From Pseudomonas sp. G34 (lineage in GTDB: Bacteria; Pseudomonadota; Gammaproteobacteria; Pseudomonadales; Pseudomonadaceae), in NCBI RefSeq assembly GCF_031119625.1, contig NZ_JAVHZV010000007.1, positions 186,001 through 250,000 on the forward strand: DNA of 64,000 nucleotides, given 5' to 3'. Position numbers and translations under genes: made by a program. Below are positions 1-11,474 of this stretch, piece after piece (the first letter of the stretch is position 1; each line of letters opens with the position of its first letter). The notes beneath the pieces are model-generated. The model was given only the letters and a program-made list of their open reading frames with translations, made no database searches and was not told where the DNA came from.

Positions 1-1569
1 GAGCTGCAGCGCTACCAGAGCCTGCGCCAGGAGGTGGTCAACCGTGAGCGTATGGCGCTGCGCCTGAGCGAGTTCAAGCCGCGGCCGCTGTCCTCGTTCG
101 TGCGCAACAAGCTGATCAACGACGTGTACCTGGGCTTTATCGGCGACAACCTGGCCAAGCAGATGGGCACTGCCGGCGAGAACAAGCGCACCGACCTGAT
201 GGGCCTGCTGATGCTCATTTCGCCGCCCGGCTACGGCAAGACCACGCTGATGGAGTACGTGGCCCATCGCCTCGGCCTGATCTTCATGAAGATCAACGGC
301 CCGGCCCTCGGCCACGAGGTGCGCTCCATCGACCCGGCCCAGGCGCCGGACGCCACCTCGCGCCAGGAGCTGGAGAAGCTCAACCTGGCCCTGGAAATGG
401 GCAACAACGTGATGCTCTATGTCGATGACATCCAGCACACCCACCCCGAATTCCTGCAGAAATTCATCTCGCTGTGCGACGGCACCCGGCGCATCGAGGG
501 CGTGTGGAAGGGCCACACCAAGACCTACGACATGCGCGGCAAGAAGTTCTGCGTGGTGATGAGCGGCAACCCGTATACCGAGTCCGGCGACGTGTTCAAG
601 ATCCCCGACATGCTCGCCAACCGCGCCGACATCTACAACCTGGGCGACACCCTGGGTGGCATGCAGGAAGCCTTCGCGCTGAGCTACATCGAGAACAGCC
701 TGACCTCCAACCCGGTACTGGCGCCGCTGGCCACCCGCGAGATGGCCGACGTCTATCGCTTCGTCGCCAAGGCCGAGGGCAAGCCGTTCTCCGCCAACGA
801 GCTGTCGCACAGCTACAGCGGCGCCGAGATCAACGAGATCGTCGCCACCCTGCAGCGCCTGATGCAGGTGCGTGACGTGGTCGGCCGGGTCAACCAGCAA
901 TACATCGTCAGTGCCGCCCAGGCCGACAGCTACCGCACCGAGCCACCGTTCAAGCTGCAGGGCAGCTACCGCAACATGAACAAGATGGCCGAGAAGATCA
1001 GCTCGGTAATGAACGATGCCGAGCTGCTGCAACTGATCGCCGACCACTACCAGGGCGAGTCGCAGCTGCTCACCACCGGCGCCGAGGAGAACCTGCTCAA
1101 GCTCGCCGAACTGCGTGGCAACCAGACGCCCGAGCAGCTCGAGCGCTGGACGCAGATCAAGCGCGACTTCATGCGCAACAAGGCCATGGGCGGCAGCGAT
1201 TCGGACGTCGGCGCCCGTGTGGTGGCGCAGCTCAACGACCTGGTCGAGGGCGTGCGCGGCCTGGCTCGCAGTGAGCCTGCCGCACCTGCGCCTGCCGCCG
1301 TGCCCTGGCAGGAACTGCTGGCTGGCCTCGAGCGCCTGCGCGACGTGCAGCCGAAGGTGGAGGTGGCCGTGCAGGCGCAGCCGCAACCCGGCGTGCAGGC
1401 ATTGCTCGAACGGCTGGCCGATGGCCTGCAGGATGGCGTGGTGCCGCTGATCAATGCCATGGACAAGAAGATCGACATCGACCTGGGTACCCACAAGCGC
1501 ATGGGCGACATGGCCCAGCAACTGCGGGAGATCGCCCGGATGATGGGGCAGGGTGGCGAGACGCCGTGA
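1..1569 (+). CDS. AAA+ ATPase, C-terminal part (5' end outside window)
   Basis: The frame is open from base 1, so the gene starts upstream and only about 522 C-terminal residues are visible. They hold an AAA+ module: Walker A PPGYGKTT near visible residue 77, Walker B VMLYVDD near 138-143, a sensor-like VVMSGNPY near 183 and an LANRAD segment that could carry an arginine finger. After the AAA+ core come a helical region and an Ala/Pro-rich linker (around 1270-1310). Such C-terminal AAA+ modules occur in very large proteins often labelled 'DNA repair ATPase'; that label is recalled family knowledge, not proven here. The stop overlaps the rhomboid GTG start by 4 bases, so the two are probably translationally coupled. 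Confidence 0.85.
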   Translation, partial: ELQRYQSLRQEVVNRERMALRLSEFKPRPLSSFVRNKLINDVYLGFIGDNLAKQMGTAGENKRTDLMGLLMLISPPGYGKTTLMEYVAHRLGLIFMKINGPALGHEVRSIDPAQAPDATSRQELEKLNLALEMGNNVMLYVDDIQHTHPEFLQKFISLCDGTRRIEGVWKGHTKTYDMRGKKFCVVMSGNPYTESGDVFKIPDMLANRADIYNLGDTLGGMQEAFALSYIENSLTSNPVLAPLATREMADVYRFVAKAEGKPFSANELSHSYSGAEINEIVATLQRLMQVRDVVGRVNQQYIVSAAQADSYRTEPPFKLQGSYRNMNKMAEKISSVMNDAELLQLIADHYQGESQLLTTGAEENLLKLAELRGNQTPEQLERWTQIKRDFMRNKAMGGSDSDVGARVVAQLNDLVEGVRGLARSEPAAPAPAAVPWQELLAGLERLRDVQPKVEVAVQAQPQPGVQALLERLADGLQDGVVPLINAMDKKIDIDLGTHKRMGDMAQQLREIARMMGQGGETP

Positions 1570-2144
1570 CGCTCTGGCTGTTACCGCGCCTGAAGCTGCT
1601 GTTCGGCATCGCCGCGGTGATGGTCGTGCTGCAACTGATCAACAGCCTGGATGGCTACGCCCTCAATCGCTTCGGGCTGATCCCCCGGGAGCTCCAGGCG
1701 TTGCCAGGCATCCTGCTGGCGCCCTGGTTGCACGGCAGCTGGCTGCACCTGTTCGGTAACCTCAGCGGTTTCCTGGTGCTGGGCGCCCTGGCGCTGCTGG
1801 AGTCGCGCGGCGAGTTCATCCGCGCCAGCCTGTTCATCATCGTTGCCAGTGGGGTGTTGGTCTGGCTGTTCGGCCGTCCGGGTATTCATGTCGGCTCCAG
1901 CGGCTGGCTGTTCGGCTTGTGGGGCCTGTTGCTGGGGCGCGCCTGGTTCCGCCGCAGCTTCGCCGACCTGTTGTTGGCGGCCCTGGCTCTGCTGTTGTAT
2001 GGCGGCTTCTTCTACGGCCTGCTGCCCCGGCAGGGCGTGTCGTTCGAATATCACCTGGCCGGCGCGCTGTGCGGCGGCCTGTACGCCTCATGGCAACGCG
2101 GCGGCCAGAAACGCCGCACCCGAAAACGGACTCGACAGGGTTAA
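1566..2144 (+). CDS. Rhomboid family intramembrane serine protease
   Basis: A 192-residue polytopic membrane protein starting at GTG 1566 inside the stop of the ATPase gene. It has the rhomboid signatures: the HGSWLHLFGN segment (HxxxxHLxxN type) in an early helix, the catalytic-serine motif GSSG in HVGSSGWLFG, and a late-helix catalytic histidine in EYHLAGALCGG. It should cleave transmembrane substrates in the inner membrane; the substrate is unknown. The C-terminus is a short Arg/Lys-rich cytoplasmic tail. The PLD-like gene follows after only 2 bases, so the three genes look like one transcript. Confidence 0.88.
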   Translation: MTLWLLPRLKLLFGIAAVMVVLQLINSLDGYALNRFGLIPRELQALPGILLAPWLHGSWLHLFGNLSGFLVLGALALLESRGEFIRASLFIIVASGVLVWLFGRPGIHVGSSGWLFGLWGLLLGRAWFRRSFADLLLAALALLLYGGFFYGLLPRQGVSFEYHLAGALCGGLYASWQRGGQKRRTRKRTRQG

Positions 2145-2146
2145 GA

Positions 2147-2833
2147 ATGGACTTCAACCGCCTCGACCAACACCTGCGTGACAGCCTCGCCGACCTCAAA
2201 CTCGACAATGACGAGCGCGACGAGCTGCGTGAACTGGGCAGCGACCTGGCGCCCGATCAGGTGCGCTATATGCGCAACCGCGCCTTCGCCCTGGTACGCG
2301 ACATCATCGGCAACCCCGAGCATGCCGTGCCGGCCCTCAAATGGCTGGAGCAGGTGATCAAGACCCTGGAAGTGCGCTGCTCACCCATACGCGGCCAGAG
2401 CAGTGCGCACTTCAGCCCCGGGGAAAGCTGCCGTCAGCGCATTCGTGATCTGTGCCGCGGGGCCAAGGAGTCGGTGGACGTGTGCGTGTACACCATTTCC
2501 GATGACCAGCTCAGCGACGAGTTGATCGCCGTGCACCGCCGCGGCCTTGCCGTGCGCATCATCAGTGACAACGAGAAACGCTTCGATGCCGGCAGTGACA
2601 TCCAGCAGCTGATCGATTCGGGCGTGCCGCTGCGCATCGACAACAGCCCGTTTCACATGCACCACAAGTTCGCCCTGTTCGATGGTCGCCTGCTGCTCAA
2701 CGGCAGCTTCAACTGGACGCGCAGCGCCAGCACCAGCAATGAGGAGAATCTGCTGGTGACCGACGATCCTCATCTGGTTGCCGAATACCGCCGCGAGTTC
2801 GAGATGCTCTGGGGGCGCTACCGCCCGAGCTAA
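2147..2833 (+). CDS. Single-HKD phospholipase D-like protein (putative nuclease or phosphodiesterase)
   Basis: A 228-residue protein. ATG 2147 is chosen because it lies 2 bases after the rhomboid stop; the frame is open further upstream but only antisense-type sequence is there. One HKD motif is clear, HHKFALFDG, near residues 169-177, followed by NGSFNWTRS, the usual GS-x-N context. A single HKD per chain is typical of dimeric Nuc/PLD6-type enzymes, which cleave phosphodiester bonds in nucleic acids or cardiolipin. The N-terminal 75 residues are helical and charged. There is no signal peptide, so it is probably cytoplasmic. The stop directly abuts a palindromic repeat. Confidence 0.87.
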   Translation: MDFNRLDQHLRDSLADLKLDNDERDELRELGSDLAPDQVRYMRNRAFALVRDIIGNPEHAVPALKWLEQVIKTLEVRCSPIRGQSSAHFSPGESCRQRIRDLCRGAKESVDVCVYTISDDQLSDELIAVHRRGLAVRIISDNEKRFDAGSDIQQLIDSGVPLRIDNSPFHMHHKFALFDGRLLLNGSFNWTRSASTSNEENLLVTDDPHLVAEYRREFEMLWGRYRPS

Positions 2834-3003
2834 GAGCCTGTTCACGATCTGCTGCGCGTCGGCGCTCCTGCGTTAAAAACAAGCTGGATTGCCAGCCCAG
2901 TCGCAATGCTCATTTACCACTTGTAAACTCCGCTTCCTCGCTTGTTTTTGTGGGGGCGCCTAGCCCTTGGATCGCTCTAGCTCGCGAAATCGTGAGCAGG
3001 CTC
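2834..3003 (+). repeat. Family A palindromic intergenic repeat, copy A1
   Basis: A 170-bp element between two converging genes, starting on the base after the PLD stop. Ends are imperfect inverted repeats: GAGCCTGTTCACGAT on the left, and the complement of GAGCCTGCTCACGAT on the right. Inside, AAAAACAAGC (2875-2884) pairs perfectly with GCTTGTTTTT (2940-2949), and TTTAC (2913-2917) pairs with GTAAA (2923-2927). Related copies lie at 12573, 24001 and 38006. It probably serves as a bidirectional terminator or RNA-stabilising structure; that role is inferred. Confidence 0.75.
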
Positions 3004-3010
3004 TGATCGT

Positions 3011-4051
3011 TCAGCGGCGCAGGGCCGGCAGCACCGCCAGCAGGCCGGCGGGTAGCTGGCGACGCAGCGCGTCGCTCATCGCTTCCCGGCGTTTCTGGTA
3101 GAGCAGCCCGAGGCCCATCACGCCGAGGCCGAGCAGGCTGACCACCACCGGGAACAGCAGCGAGTCCTCGAACACGTCGTGGGCCAGGTAGCCCAGATAA
3201 CCGGCCACGCCCAGGGCGCCGAAGACCATGAACACTGGGCGGCGCAGCAGTACGGCGAGGCCGATCAGGCCCAGGTTGATCAGGCAGTACAGCAGCTTGC
3301 CGAACTCGCTGCCGCTGTCCATCAGGCTCAGGCCGCCCCAGAACGCGGTCAGCCCGGCCAGATAACCCCAGAAGGCGAAATCCTGTTTGCTGCGCCCGTC
3401 CACCAGCAGGCTGACGAGCAGGATCACCAGGCCGAACCACAGCGACACCTCGCGGCGTTGCTCCCAGCTGAAATATTCGCCATGCAGCAGTTCGCTCAGG
3501 TCCATCGACATGAACCACAGCGCCACGGCGATCGGCATGACGATGAACGGGAAGGGCAGCAGGCGCAGTACCAGCAGGCCGACCAGCACGGTGGCCACCT
3601 CCATCACCAGCCAGCCGCCCTGTACGTAGCGGTAGTAGTCGACGTAATCCGACTGCGCGTCGTCCATGGGCCAGATGCCGAACAGCCGTTGCCCGGCGAA
3701 CACCACCAGCGGTGTGAGGCTCACGGCAACGGCGCCGAGCAGGCCGCCGGGAATCACCTGGCCGCGCTGCCACAGGCTGCGCCCGCCGAGCAGCAACAGC
3801 AGCAGGTAGGCCGAGCTGATCACCAGCAGCGCGGCGTCGCCGATGCTCATCCAGGCTTCGGTCATCAGCCAGCCCATGGCGCCCATGATCAGCAGCGCGC
3901 CGAAGTAATAGGCGATATGGGAGAGCTGAAAGCTGGGGCGCTCGGAGGGTGCCCGGCGGAGAAATTCCAGCAGCGCCTGATCCTGCCCGGGTTGCAGAAC
4001 GCCGGCCTGCACGGCGCGGCTCAGGTCGCTGCTGTCGATCTTCAGAGTCAT
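3011..4051 (-). CDS. Polytopic membrane protein, DUF2157-like
   Basis: A 346-residue protein with a short polar N-terminus (about 45 residues) followed by roughly nine to ten hydrophobic helices, for example YYFGALLIMGAMGWLM. The charged N-terminal domain plus many membrane spans fits DUF2157-type predicted membrane proteins; the match is by general architecture only. No catalytic motif is visible and the function is unknown. It lies downstream of rhlB on the same strand with a 104-base gap. The 3' end faces the PLD gene across repeat A1. Confidence 0.7.
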   Translation of the reverse strand: MTLKIDSSDLSRAVQAGVLQPGQDQALLEFLRRAPSERPSFQLSHIAYYFGALLIMGAMGWLMTEAWMSIGDAALLVISSAYLLLLLLGGRSLWQRGQVIPGGLLGAVAVSLTPLVVFAGQRLFGIWPMDDAQSDYVDYYRYVQGGWLVMEVATVLVGLLVLRLLPFPFIVMPIAVALWFMSMDLSELLHGEYFSWEQRREVSLWFGLVILLVSLLVDGRSKQDFAFWGYLAGLTAFWGGLSLMDSGSEFGKLLYCLINLGLIGLAVLLRRPVFMVFGALGVAGYLGYLAHDVFEDSLLFPVVVSLLGLGVMGLGLLYQKRREAMSDALRRQLPAGLLAVLPALRR

Positions 4052-4155
4052 GAGTGGTCCCTGCTAGCGTGACGTCCTGTCGGCCCGTGTGGGGCAGGGC
4101 GCTGGTGAGGCGGCTGGGCCAGAGCGAGAGGCCGCCCTGGCCGCTGAGGTGCTGG

Positions 4156-5586
4156 TCAGTTCTTGCGTGGTACGGCTTTGAGCAGCTCGTCCGGCGGCAT
4201 TTCGCATTGGATCTTGCGGCCGATCAACTCCTCGATCGGCGGCAGGGCGAAGGCATCGTCTTCACCGGCGAAGCTGATCGAGGTGCCGCTGCTGCCTGCG
4301 CGGCCGGTACGCCCGATGCGGTGCACGTAGTCGTCCGGGTCTTCCGGCAGGGTGAAGTTGATCACGTGGCTGATGCCGTCGACGTGGATGCCGCGGCCGG
4401 CCACGTCGGTGGCGACCATGACGCGGATCTTGCCTTCGCGAAAGCCTTCCAGGGCGCGGATGCGCTTGTGCTGGGGAATGTCACCGGACATCTGCACCGC
4501 GCTGATGCCGTCGCGGGTCAGGCGCTCTTCGATGCGCCGCACTTCGTCCTTGCGGTTGGCGAAGACCATCACGCGGATCCAGTCGTTCTGGGTGATCAGG
4601 TTGTAGAGCAGTTTGTACTTGTCGGCCGAGGCCACGGCGTAGACGTGCTGCTCGACCGTGTCGCTGGCGACGTTTTCCGGTTCGATCTCGACGATGGCCG
4701 GGTCGGTGGTCCATTGCTTGGCCAGGTTCATCACGTCTTCGGTGAAGGTGGCCGAGAACAGCAGGGTCTGGCGCTCGCCCTTCATCGGGGTCTGGCGGAT
4801 GATCTGGCGAACCTGGGGGATGAAGCCCATGTCGAGCATGCGGTCGGCTTCGTCGAGCACCATCACCTCGACCATGTCCAGGTGCACTTCGCCGCGCTGG
4901 TTGAAGTCCAGCAGGCGGCCCGGGGTGGCGACCAGAATGTCGCAGAAGCGCGATTCGAGCTGCTTGAGCTGTTTGTCGAAGTCCATGCCGCCGACGAAGC
5001 TCATCACGTTCAGGTCGCTGTACTTGGTCAGCTCCTGCGCGTCCTTGGCGATCTGCACCACCAGCTCGCGGGTAGGCGCGATGATCAGCGCCCGCGGCTC
5101 GCCCATGTAGCGATCCTTGGGCGGCGGCGTCTGCTGCAGCTGGGTGATGATCGAGATCAGGAACGCGGCGGTCTTGCCGGTACCGGTTTGCGCGCGGCCA
5201 ATGGCGTCGCGGCCCTTGAGGGTATAGCCGAGAACGCCCGCCTGGATCGGCGTGCAGTACGGGAAGCCCAGGTCATGGATGGCGTGCATCAGCTCCGGCG
5301 ACAGCTTGAAGTCGTGGAAGCGAGTCTTGCCGGGGGCCGGCTCGACCTTGAAATCTTCGAGTTTCCAGCTGTCGACGGGCTTGGGCGCGCGTTCGCGACG
5401 GGGCTTGGCGAGTTTGTTCTGCGGCTTCTGCTCGGCGCTGGGCGGGGCTTCTGGCGGGCGCGGCTGGTGCTGCTCACGAGGCGCGGCGGCAGGGGGCGAA
5501 GCGGCTTCGAGGGTCGGGGAGACTGAGCTGTGTGGCTCATTTTCGGCTTTGCCGAATATTTTTTTGAGTGCTTTGAGCACGGTCAT
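4156..5586 (-). CDS. rhlB: DEAD-box ATP-dependent RNA helicase RhlB
   Basis: A 476-residue DEAD-box helicase. Motifs in order: Q-motif region [11 protein letters not shown], motif I AQTGTGKT near residue 132, Ia PTRELV, Ib TPGRLL, II DEADRM, III SAT, and [12 protein letters not shown]. An added N-terminal stretch of about 90 residues is rich in Pro, Ala and Lys (residues 15-95) and replaces the shorter tail of the E. coli protein, as in Pseudomonas RhlB. The family unwinds RNA, and in E. coli RhlB works with the degradosome and PNPase. The C-terminus lacks the long Arg-rich tail of enterobacterial RhlB. The gene appears monocistronic. Confidence 0.93.
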   Translation of the reverse strand: MTVLKALKKIFGKAENEPHSSVSPTLEAASPPAAAPREQHQPRPPEAPPSAEQKPQNKLAKPRRERAPKPVDSWKLEDFKVEPAPGKTRFHDFKLSPELMHAIHDLGFPYCTPIQAGVLGYTLKGRDAIGRAQTGTGKTAAFLISIITQLQQTPPPKDRYMGEPRALIIAPTRELVVQIAKDAQELTKYSDLNVMSFVGGMDFDKQLKQLESRFCDILVATPGRLLDFNQRGEVHLDMVEVMVLDEADRMLDMGFIPQVRQIIRQTPMKGERQTLLFSATFTEDVMNLAKQWTTDPAIVEIEPENVASDTVEQHVYAVASADKYKLLYNLITQNDWIRVMVFANRKDEVRRIEERLTRDGISAVQMSGDIPQHKRIRALEGFREGKIRVMVATDVAGRGIHVDGISHVINFTLPEDPDDYVHRIGRTGRAGSSGTSISFAGEDDAFALPPIEELIGRKIQCEMPPDELLKAVPRKN

Positions 5587-5695
5587 CTCGTCGATTGATT
5601 AAGGAATGAACGCTAGGGTCTGTTGTCCGGCCAGTGTAAAGCAAGACGCGGGCAGGGCGAAGTACCCTGCCAATGCACCCATGGGCGGCCCTCGA

Positions 5696-6859
5696 TCAGT
5701 TCGCCGGCAGGCTGGCGAGCAGCAGGCGCTGGACGTTGCCACCCATGATCGCGGCGATGTCGTCGCGGCTGAAGCCGGCGCCGAGCAGACCTTCGGTCAG
5801 TTGCGCCAGGCCGCTGACATCGAAGGGGGCGTGGATGGTGCCGTTGAAGTCGGAGCCCAGGGCCACGTGCTCGACGCCCACCAGGTCCGCAGTGTAGCGA
5901 ATCGCCTTGACGATCGCGGTCACCGAGGTTGCGCACACGGCGGTGTCCCAGTAACCGATGCCGATCACCCCGCCGGTCGCGGCAATGGCGCGAATATGCC
6001 GGTCGCTGAGGTTGCGGGTGCCCGGGCAGGTACCTTCGACGCCGCCGTGGGACACCAGCAGCGGGCGCGTGGCCATGGCCAGTACATCGTCCATCAGCGG
6101 GCGTGAGCCGTGGGCCAGGTCGATCAGCATCGACTTCTCTTCGAGGCGCGCGATGACCTGCCGCCCGAATGGCGTCAGCCCACCCTTGTTCAGGCCGTGG
6201 GCGGAGCCGCCGACCTCGTTGTCGAAGAAGTGGGTCAGCCCGGCCATGCGAAAGCCGGCGGCGTAGAGCCGGTCGAGGTTTTCCAGGTGGCCTTCCAGCG
6301 GATGCAGGCCTTCGGTGGCCAACAGCGTGGCGACCCGCTGTGGGTCCTGCTGCCAGGCCTGCAGAAAGTCGAGCAGATCCTTGCGGGTTCTGATCTGCAC
6401 CAGCCGACCGTCGCTGCCCGAGGCCGCTTCGTGAAGTTTCTCGGCCTGGTACAGGGCGCGCTGCAGCAGGCTGTTCCAGGTCGCCCGCGGCCAGCGCTGG
6501 GCCATGGCGAGCAGGGTGATGGTGTCGCTGTCGGCGCCGTTGCTTTCGTAGTTCAGTCCGCGAGGGGATTTGGTGACCGTGGAAAACACCTGCAGGCCGA
6601 CGCGCCCGTCGAGCATCCGCGGCAGGTCCGAATGGCCGTAGCTGTAGCGTTTGAGCAGGTCACGCTCCCAGAGCAGGGCGTCATCGTGCAGGTCGGCGAT
6701 GAACAGGGTGTGGTGCAGGCGCGTGGCCGTCTCGCTCGCCGGGTAGGGGGCCGGGGACTCGACGCTGTTCATGCGTCGGTCGAGCACGCTGGGCAGGGTG
6801 AAGAACACGCCGGCCGCCAGGCCCAGGGCAATCGGGACGATGAGCAGGCGCTTGCGCAT
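5696..6859 (-). CDS. Membrane dipeptidase, peptidase family M19
   Basis: A 387-residue protein with an N-terminal hydrophobic segment (LLIVPIALGLAAGVFF), so probably anchored in or exported across the inner membrane. M19 metal-site motifs are visible: IADLHDDALLW near residue 55, SHGGVEGTCPGTRNLSD in the middle, GGVIGIGYW, and GSDFNG towards the C-terminus. The family are zinc-dependent renal-dipeptidase-like enzymes that split dipeptides, including some D-amino-acid ones. It could act in peptide salvage at the cell envelope; the substrate cannot be read from sequence. The next gene on this strand is rhlB, 109 bases away. Confidence 0.9.
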   Translation of the reverse strand: MRKRLLIVPIALGLAAGVFFTLPSVLDRRMNSVESPAPYPASETATRLHHTLFIADLHDDALLWERDLLKRYSYGHSDLPRMLDGRVGLQVFSTVTKSPRGLNYESNGADSDTITLLAMAQRWPRATWNSLLQRALYQAEKLHEAASGSDGRLVQIRTRKDLLDFLQAWQQDPQRVATLLATEGLHPLEGHLENLDRLYAAGFRMAGLTHFFDNEVGGSAHGLNKGGLTPFGRQVIARLEEKSMLIDLAHGSRPLMDDVLAMATRPLLVSHGGVEGTCPGTRNLSDRHIRAIAATGGVIGIGYWDTAVCATSVTAIVKAIRYTADLVGVEHVALGSDFNGTIHAPFDVSGLAQLTEGLLGAGFSRDDIAAIMGGNVQRLLLASLPAN

Positions 6860-6909
6860 GGGGCTTTCCAGAGAGAGGGGGCGTCAGCTTGCCAGGCGCT
6901 GACGGCAAT

Positions 6910-7848
6910 TCAATGACAGAGCCGATTGCGGCCGCTGTTCTTGGCCCGGTACAGGGCCTTGTCGGCGCGGGCAATCAGGCCGGCCAGGCCATCGCGAGCG
7001 TTCATCTGCGCCAGGCCCAGGGAGATGGTCACGCCCGGCTGGGCGCCCAGTGGTGAATAGAAGGAGCCGATCCGCTCCAGGCTCTCACGCAGGCGCTCGG
7101 CCACCTCGGCGGCCTGCTGCAGCGCCAGTTCGGGCAGCAGCACCACGAATTCCTCACCGCCGTAGCGCACCAGGCTGTCGCGCGTTCGCAGCTGGCGGCG
7201 CAGCGTATGGGCGACCAGGCACAACGCGTAGTCACCGGCCAGGTGGCCGTGCTGATCGTTGTAATCCTTGAAGTGGTCGACGTCGAGCATCAGCAGGCAC
7301 AGCGGCTGCTTGTCGATCAGGCAGCGCGCACGTTCGCGCTCGAACACGTGCTCCAGCCAGCGGCGGTTGAAGGCGCCGGTGAGCTTGTCGACATTGGCGT
7401 TCTGTTCACTGTTGATCAGTTGCCGGTTGCCCTGGCGCACGCGATCACAGAGCACCTTGAGCAGGTTGTGCATCATCTGCGGCGATTGCTGGAACAGCGA
7501 GCTGAGCGCGTCGCGATGCAGGCGCAGCACGCTGCTGGGTTCGGTGGCCACCACGTAGGCGCTGGGGTGCTCGTTGTCGAGGAAACTGATCTCGCCCGCA
7601 CAGTCGCCCGGGCCCAGGGTGGTGACCGGCTGATTGTCGAGGGAGCCCAGGTACACCTTGAGGCTGCCAGTGACGAGTATATAAAGGTACTGGTTGCGAT
7701 CGAACGGCGAGAGCAGCACTTCGCCCGCGTCCAGCTCGCAGGGGCGAAAGGCATCGAGCAGTCGGTTGAGGCTACCGAGCGCGACGTTGTCGAACAGCCG
7801 CAGTTGGCGAATCTGCTGCAGGTCGGTTTGCCAGTGGGCCACCTTCAT
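6910..7848 (-). CDS. Diguanylate cyclase with N-terminal cyclic-nucleotide-binding domain
   Basis: A 312-residue soluble protein. Residues about 15-135 form a cNMP-binding (CRP-like) beta roll, with LGPGDCAGEISFLDNE matching the phosphate-binding cassette region. Residues about 150-312 form a GGDEF domain with an intact active-site motif GGEEF and an upstream RTRD that fits the inhibitory I-site (RxxD five residues before GGEEF). It should therefore make cyclic di-GMP with product inhibition, possibly tuned by cAMP or cGMP. The linkage of one nucleotide messenger to another is inference. It lies upstream of the M19 gene (50-base gap). Confidence 0.92.
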   Translation of the reverse strand: MKVAHWQTDLQQIRQLRLFDNVALGSLNRLLDAFRPCELDAGEVLLSPFDRNQYLYILVTGSLKVYLGSLDNQPVTTLGPGDCAGEISFLDNEHPSAYVVATEPSSVLRLHRDALSSLFQQSPQMMHNLLKVLCDRVRQGNRQLINSEQNANVDKLTGAFNRRWLEHVFERERARCLIDKQPLCLLMLDVDHFKDYNDQHGHLAGDYALCLVAHTLRRQLRTRDSLVRYGGEEFVVLLPELALQQAAEVAERLRESLERIGSFYSPLGAQPGVTISLGLAQMNARDGLAGLIARADKALYRAKNSGRNRLCH

Positions 7849-8055
7849 GGCATCAGCGTCCTTGCTTGAAAACGCGCAACGATCAGCATCGCCAACGCTC
7901 CCATGGGTTGATGACGGCGTTCGTGATCAACGAACGGGTCTCATGCCGGTGACAGTATCGCCCGCCAGTCAGGCTGACAATCGTCATGCGTCGTGCCGAC
8001 GACCGGCGGCGCGGGGACTGTGAAGGCGGTCACAGGCGCGCCGCCAAAACCCGCG

Positions 8056-10219
<2,164 letters not shown>

Positions 10220-10227
10220 TTGACCTG

Positions 10228-10253
10228 TCGCCCGGCAGTGCACTGCCGGGCGA
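10228..10253 (+). terminator. Perfect 13-bp hairpin between aapJ and aapQ (attenuator)
   Basis: TCGCCCGGCAGTG is followed directly by its exact complement, then TTTTCGTT. The stem is GC-rich and the run of T is short, so it looks like a partial rho-independent terminator or an mRNA-stabilising 3' hairpin. Such elements commonly raise binding-protein expression over downstream permease genes. Confidence 0.7.
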
Positions 10254-10283
10254 TTTTCGTTCCGTTATACCTGGGGCATTCCC

Positions 10284-11462
10284 ATGCAGAAAAACATCGG
10301 CGCACCGCAGGGGTTCTCCCTTAGCGATCCACGTGTGCGCGCCTGGCTATTCCAGATCATTACCGTTGTGGCCGTGGTCGCAATGGGCTGGTTCCTGTTC
10401 AGCAATACGCAGACCAACCTGCAACACCGGGGCATCACCTCGGGCTTCGACTTCCTCGAGCGCAGTGCCGGCTTTGGCATCGCTCAGCACCTGATCAGCT
10501 ACACCGAAGCGGACAGCTATGCCCGCGTCTTCGTGATCGGCCTGCTCAATACCCTGCTGGTTTCGTTCATCGGCATCGTGCTGGCGACCTTCCTCGGCTT
10601 CGTCATCGGTGTCGCGCGCCTGTCGCCGAACTGGATGATCAGCAAGCTGGCCACCGTATACATCGAGATCTTCCGCAACATCCCGCCGTTGCTGCAGATT
10701 CTCTTCTGGTACTTCGCCGTGCTGCTGCCGCTGCCCGGGCCGCGGGCCAGCATCAGCATCGGAGAAAGCTTCTTTCTCAGCAACCGTGGCCTGAACATGC
10801 CGGCTGCCGAGGCGACCGGTGCGTTCTGGCCGTTCGTGGTCGGTCTGGTCATTACCCTGGTGGCTATCGTGATGATGACCCGCTGGGCCAACAAGCGCTT
10901 CGAAGCCACCGGCCAGCCGTTCCACAAGTTCTGGGTTGGGCTGGGTCTGGCAATCGTCATCCCGACCTTGTTCGCCCTGGTCTTCGGCAGCCCGCTGCAC
11001 TGGTCGCTACCCGAGCTCAAGGGCTTCAACTTCGTGGGCGGCTGGGTGATGATCCCCGAGCTGCTGGCGCTGACCATCGCGCTGACCGTCTATACCGCGG
11101 CGTTCATCGCCGAGAACGTGCGCTCCGGGATCAACTCGGTCAGCCACGGCCAGACCGAAGCTGCCCGCTCCCTGGGCCTGCGCCCCGGCCCGACGCTGCG
11201 CAAGGTGATCATCCCGCAAGCCATGCGGGTGATCATTCCGCCGCTGACCAGCCAGTACCTGAACCTGGCGAAGAACTCGTCCCTGGCGGCCGGTATCGGC
11301 TATCCGGACATGGTCTCGCTGTTCGCCGGTACGGTACTCAACCAGACCGGTCAGGCCATCGAGGTGATTGCCATCACCATGAGCGTCTACCTGGCGATCA
11401 GTATCAGCATTTCCCTGCTGATGAACTGGTACAACAAGCGCATCGCGCTGATCGAGCGGTGA
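10284..11462 (+). CDS. aapQ: General L-amino acid ABC transporter, permease AapQ
   Basis: A 392-residue integral membrane protein of the HisMQ type, longer than most because of the Aap-specific insertion between the early helices and the conserved C-terminal core. The permease signature, RSGINSVSHGQTEAARSLGL, is at about residues 280-300 and is the cytoplasmic EAA loop that contacts the ATPase. An N-terminal segment (LFQIITVVAVVAMGWFLF) is the first membrane span. It pairs with AapM to form the channel for amino acids delivered by AapJ. It ends 12 bases before aapM. Confidence 0.94.
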   Translation: MQKNIGAPQGFSLSDPRVRAWLFQIITVVAVVAMGWFLFSNTQTNLQHRGITSGFDFLERSAGFGIAQHLISYTEADSYARVFVIGLLNTLLVSFIGIVLATFLGFVIGVARLSPNWMISKLATVYIEIFRNIPPLLQILFWYFAVLLPLPGPRASISIGESFFLSNRGLNMPAAEATGAFWPFVVGLVITLVAIVMMTRWANKRFEATGQPFHKFWVGLGLAIVIPTLFALVFGSPLHWSLPELKGFNFVGGWVMIPELLALTIALTVYTAAFIAENVRSGINSVSHGQTEAARSLGLRPGPTLRKVIIPQAMRVIIPPLTSQYLNLAKNSSLAAGIGYPDMVSLFAGTVLNQTGQAIEVIAITMSVYLAISISISLLMNWYNKRIALIER

Positions 11463-11474
11463 GGACCTAGCGCA

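Noticed and set aside
4054..5526. A long open frame on the plus strand opposite rhlB
   Set aside because: It is antisense to a convincing DEAD-box gene and has His/Gln/Gly/Asp-biased composition typical of GC-rich shadow frames.
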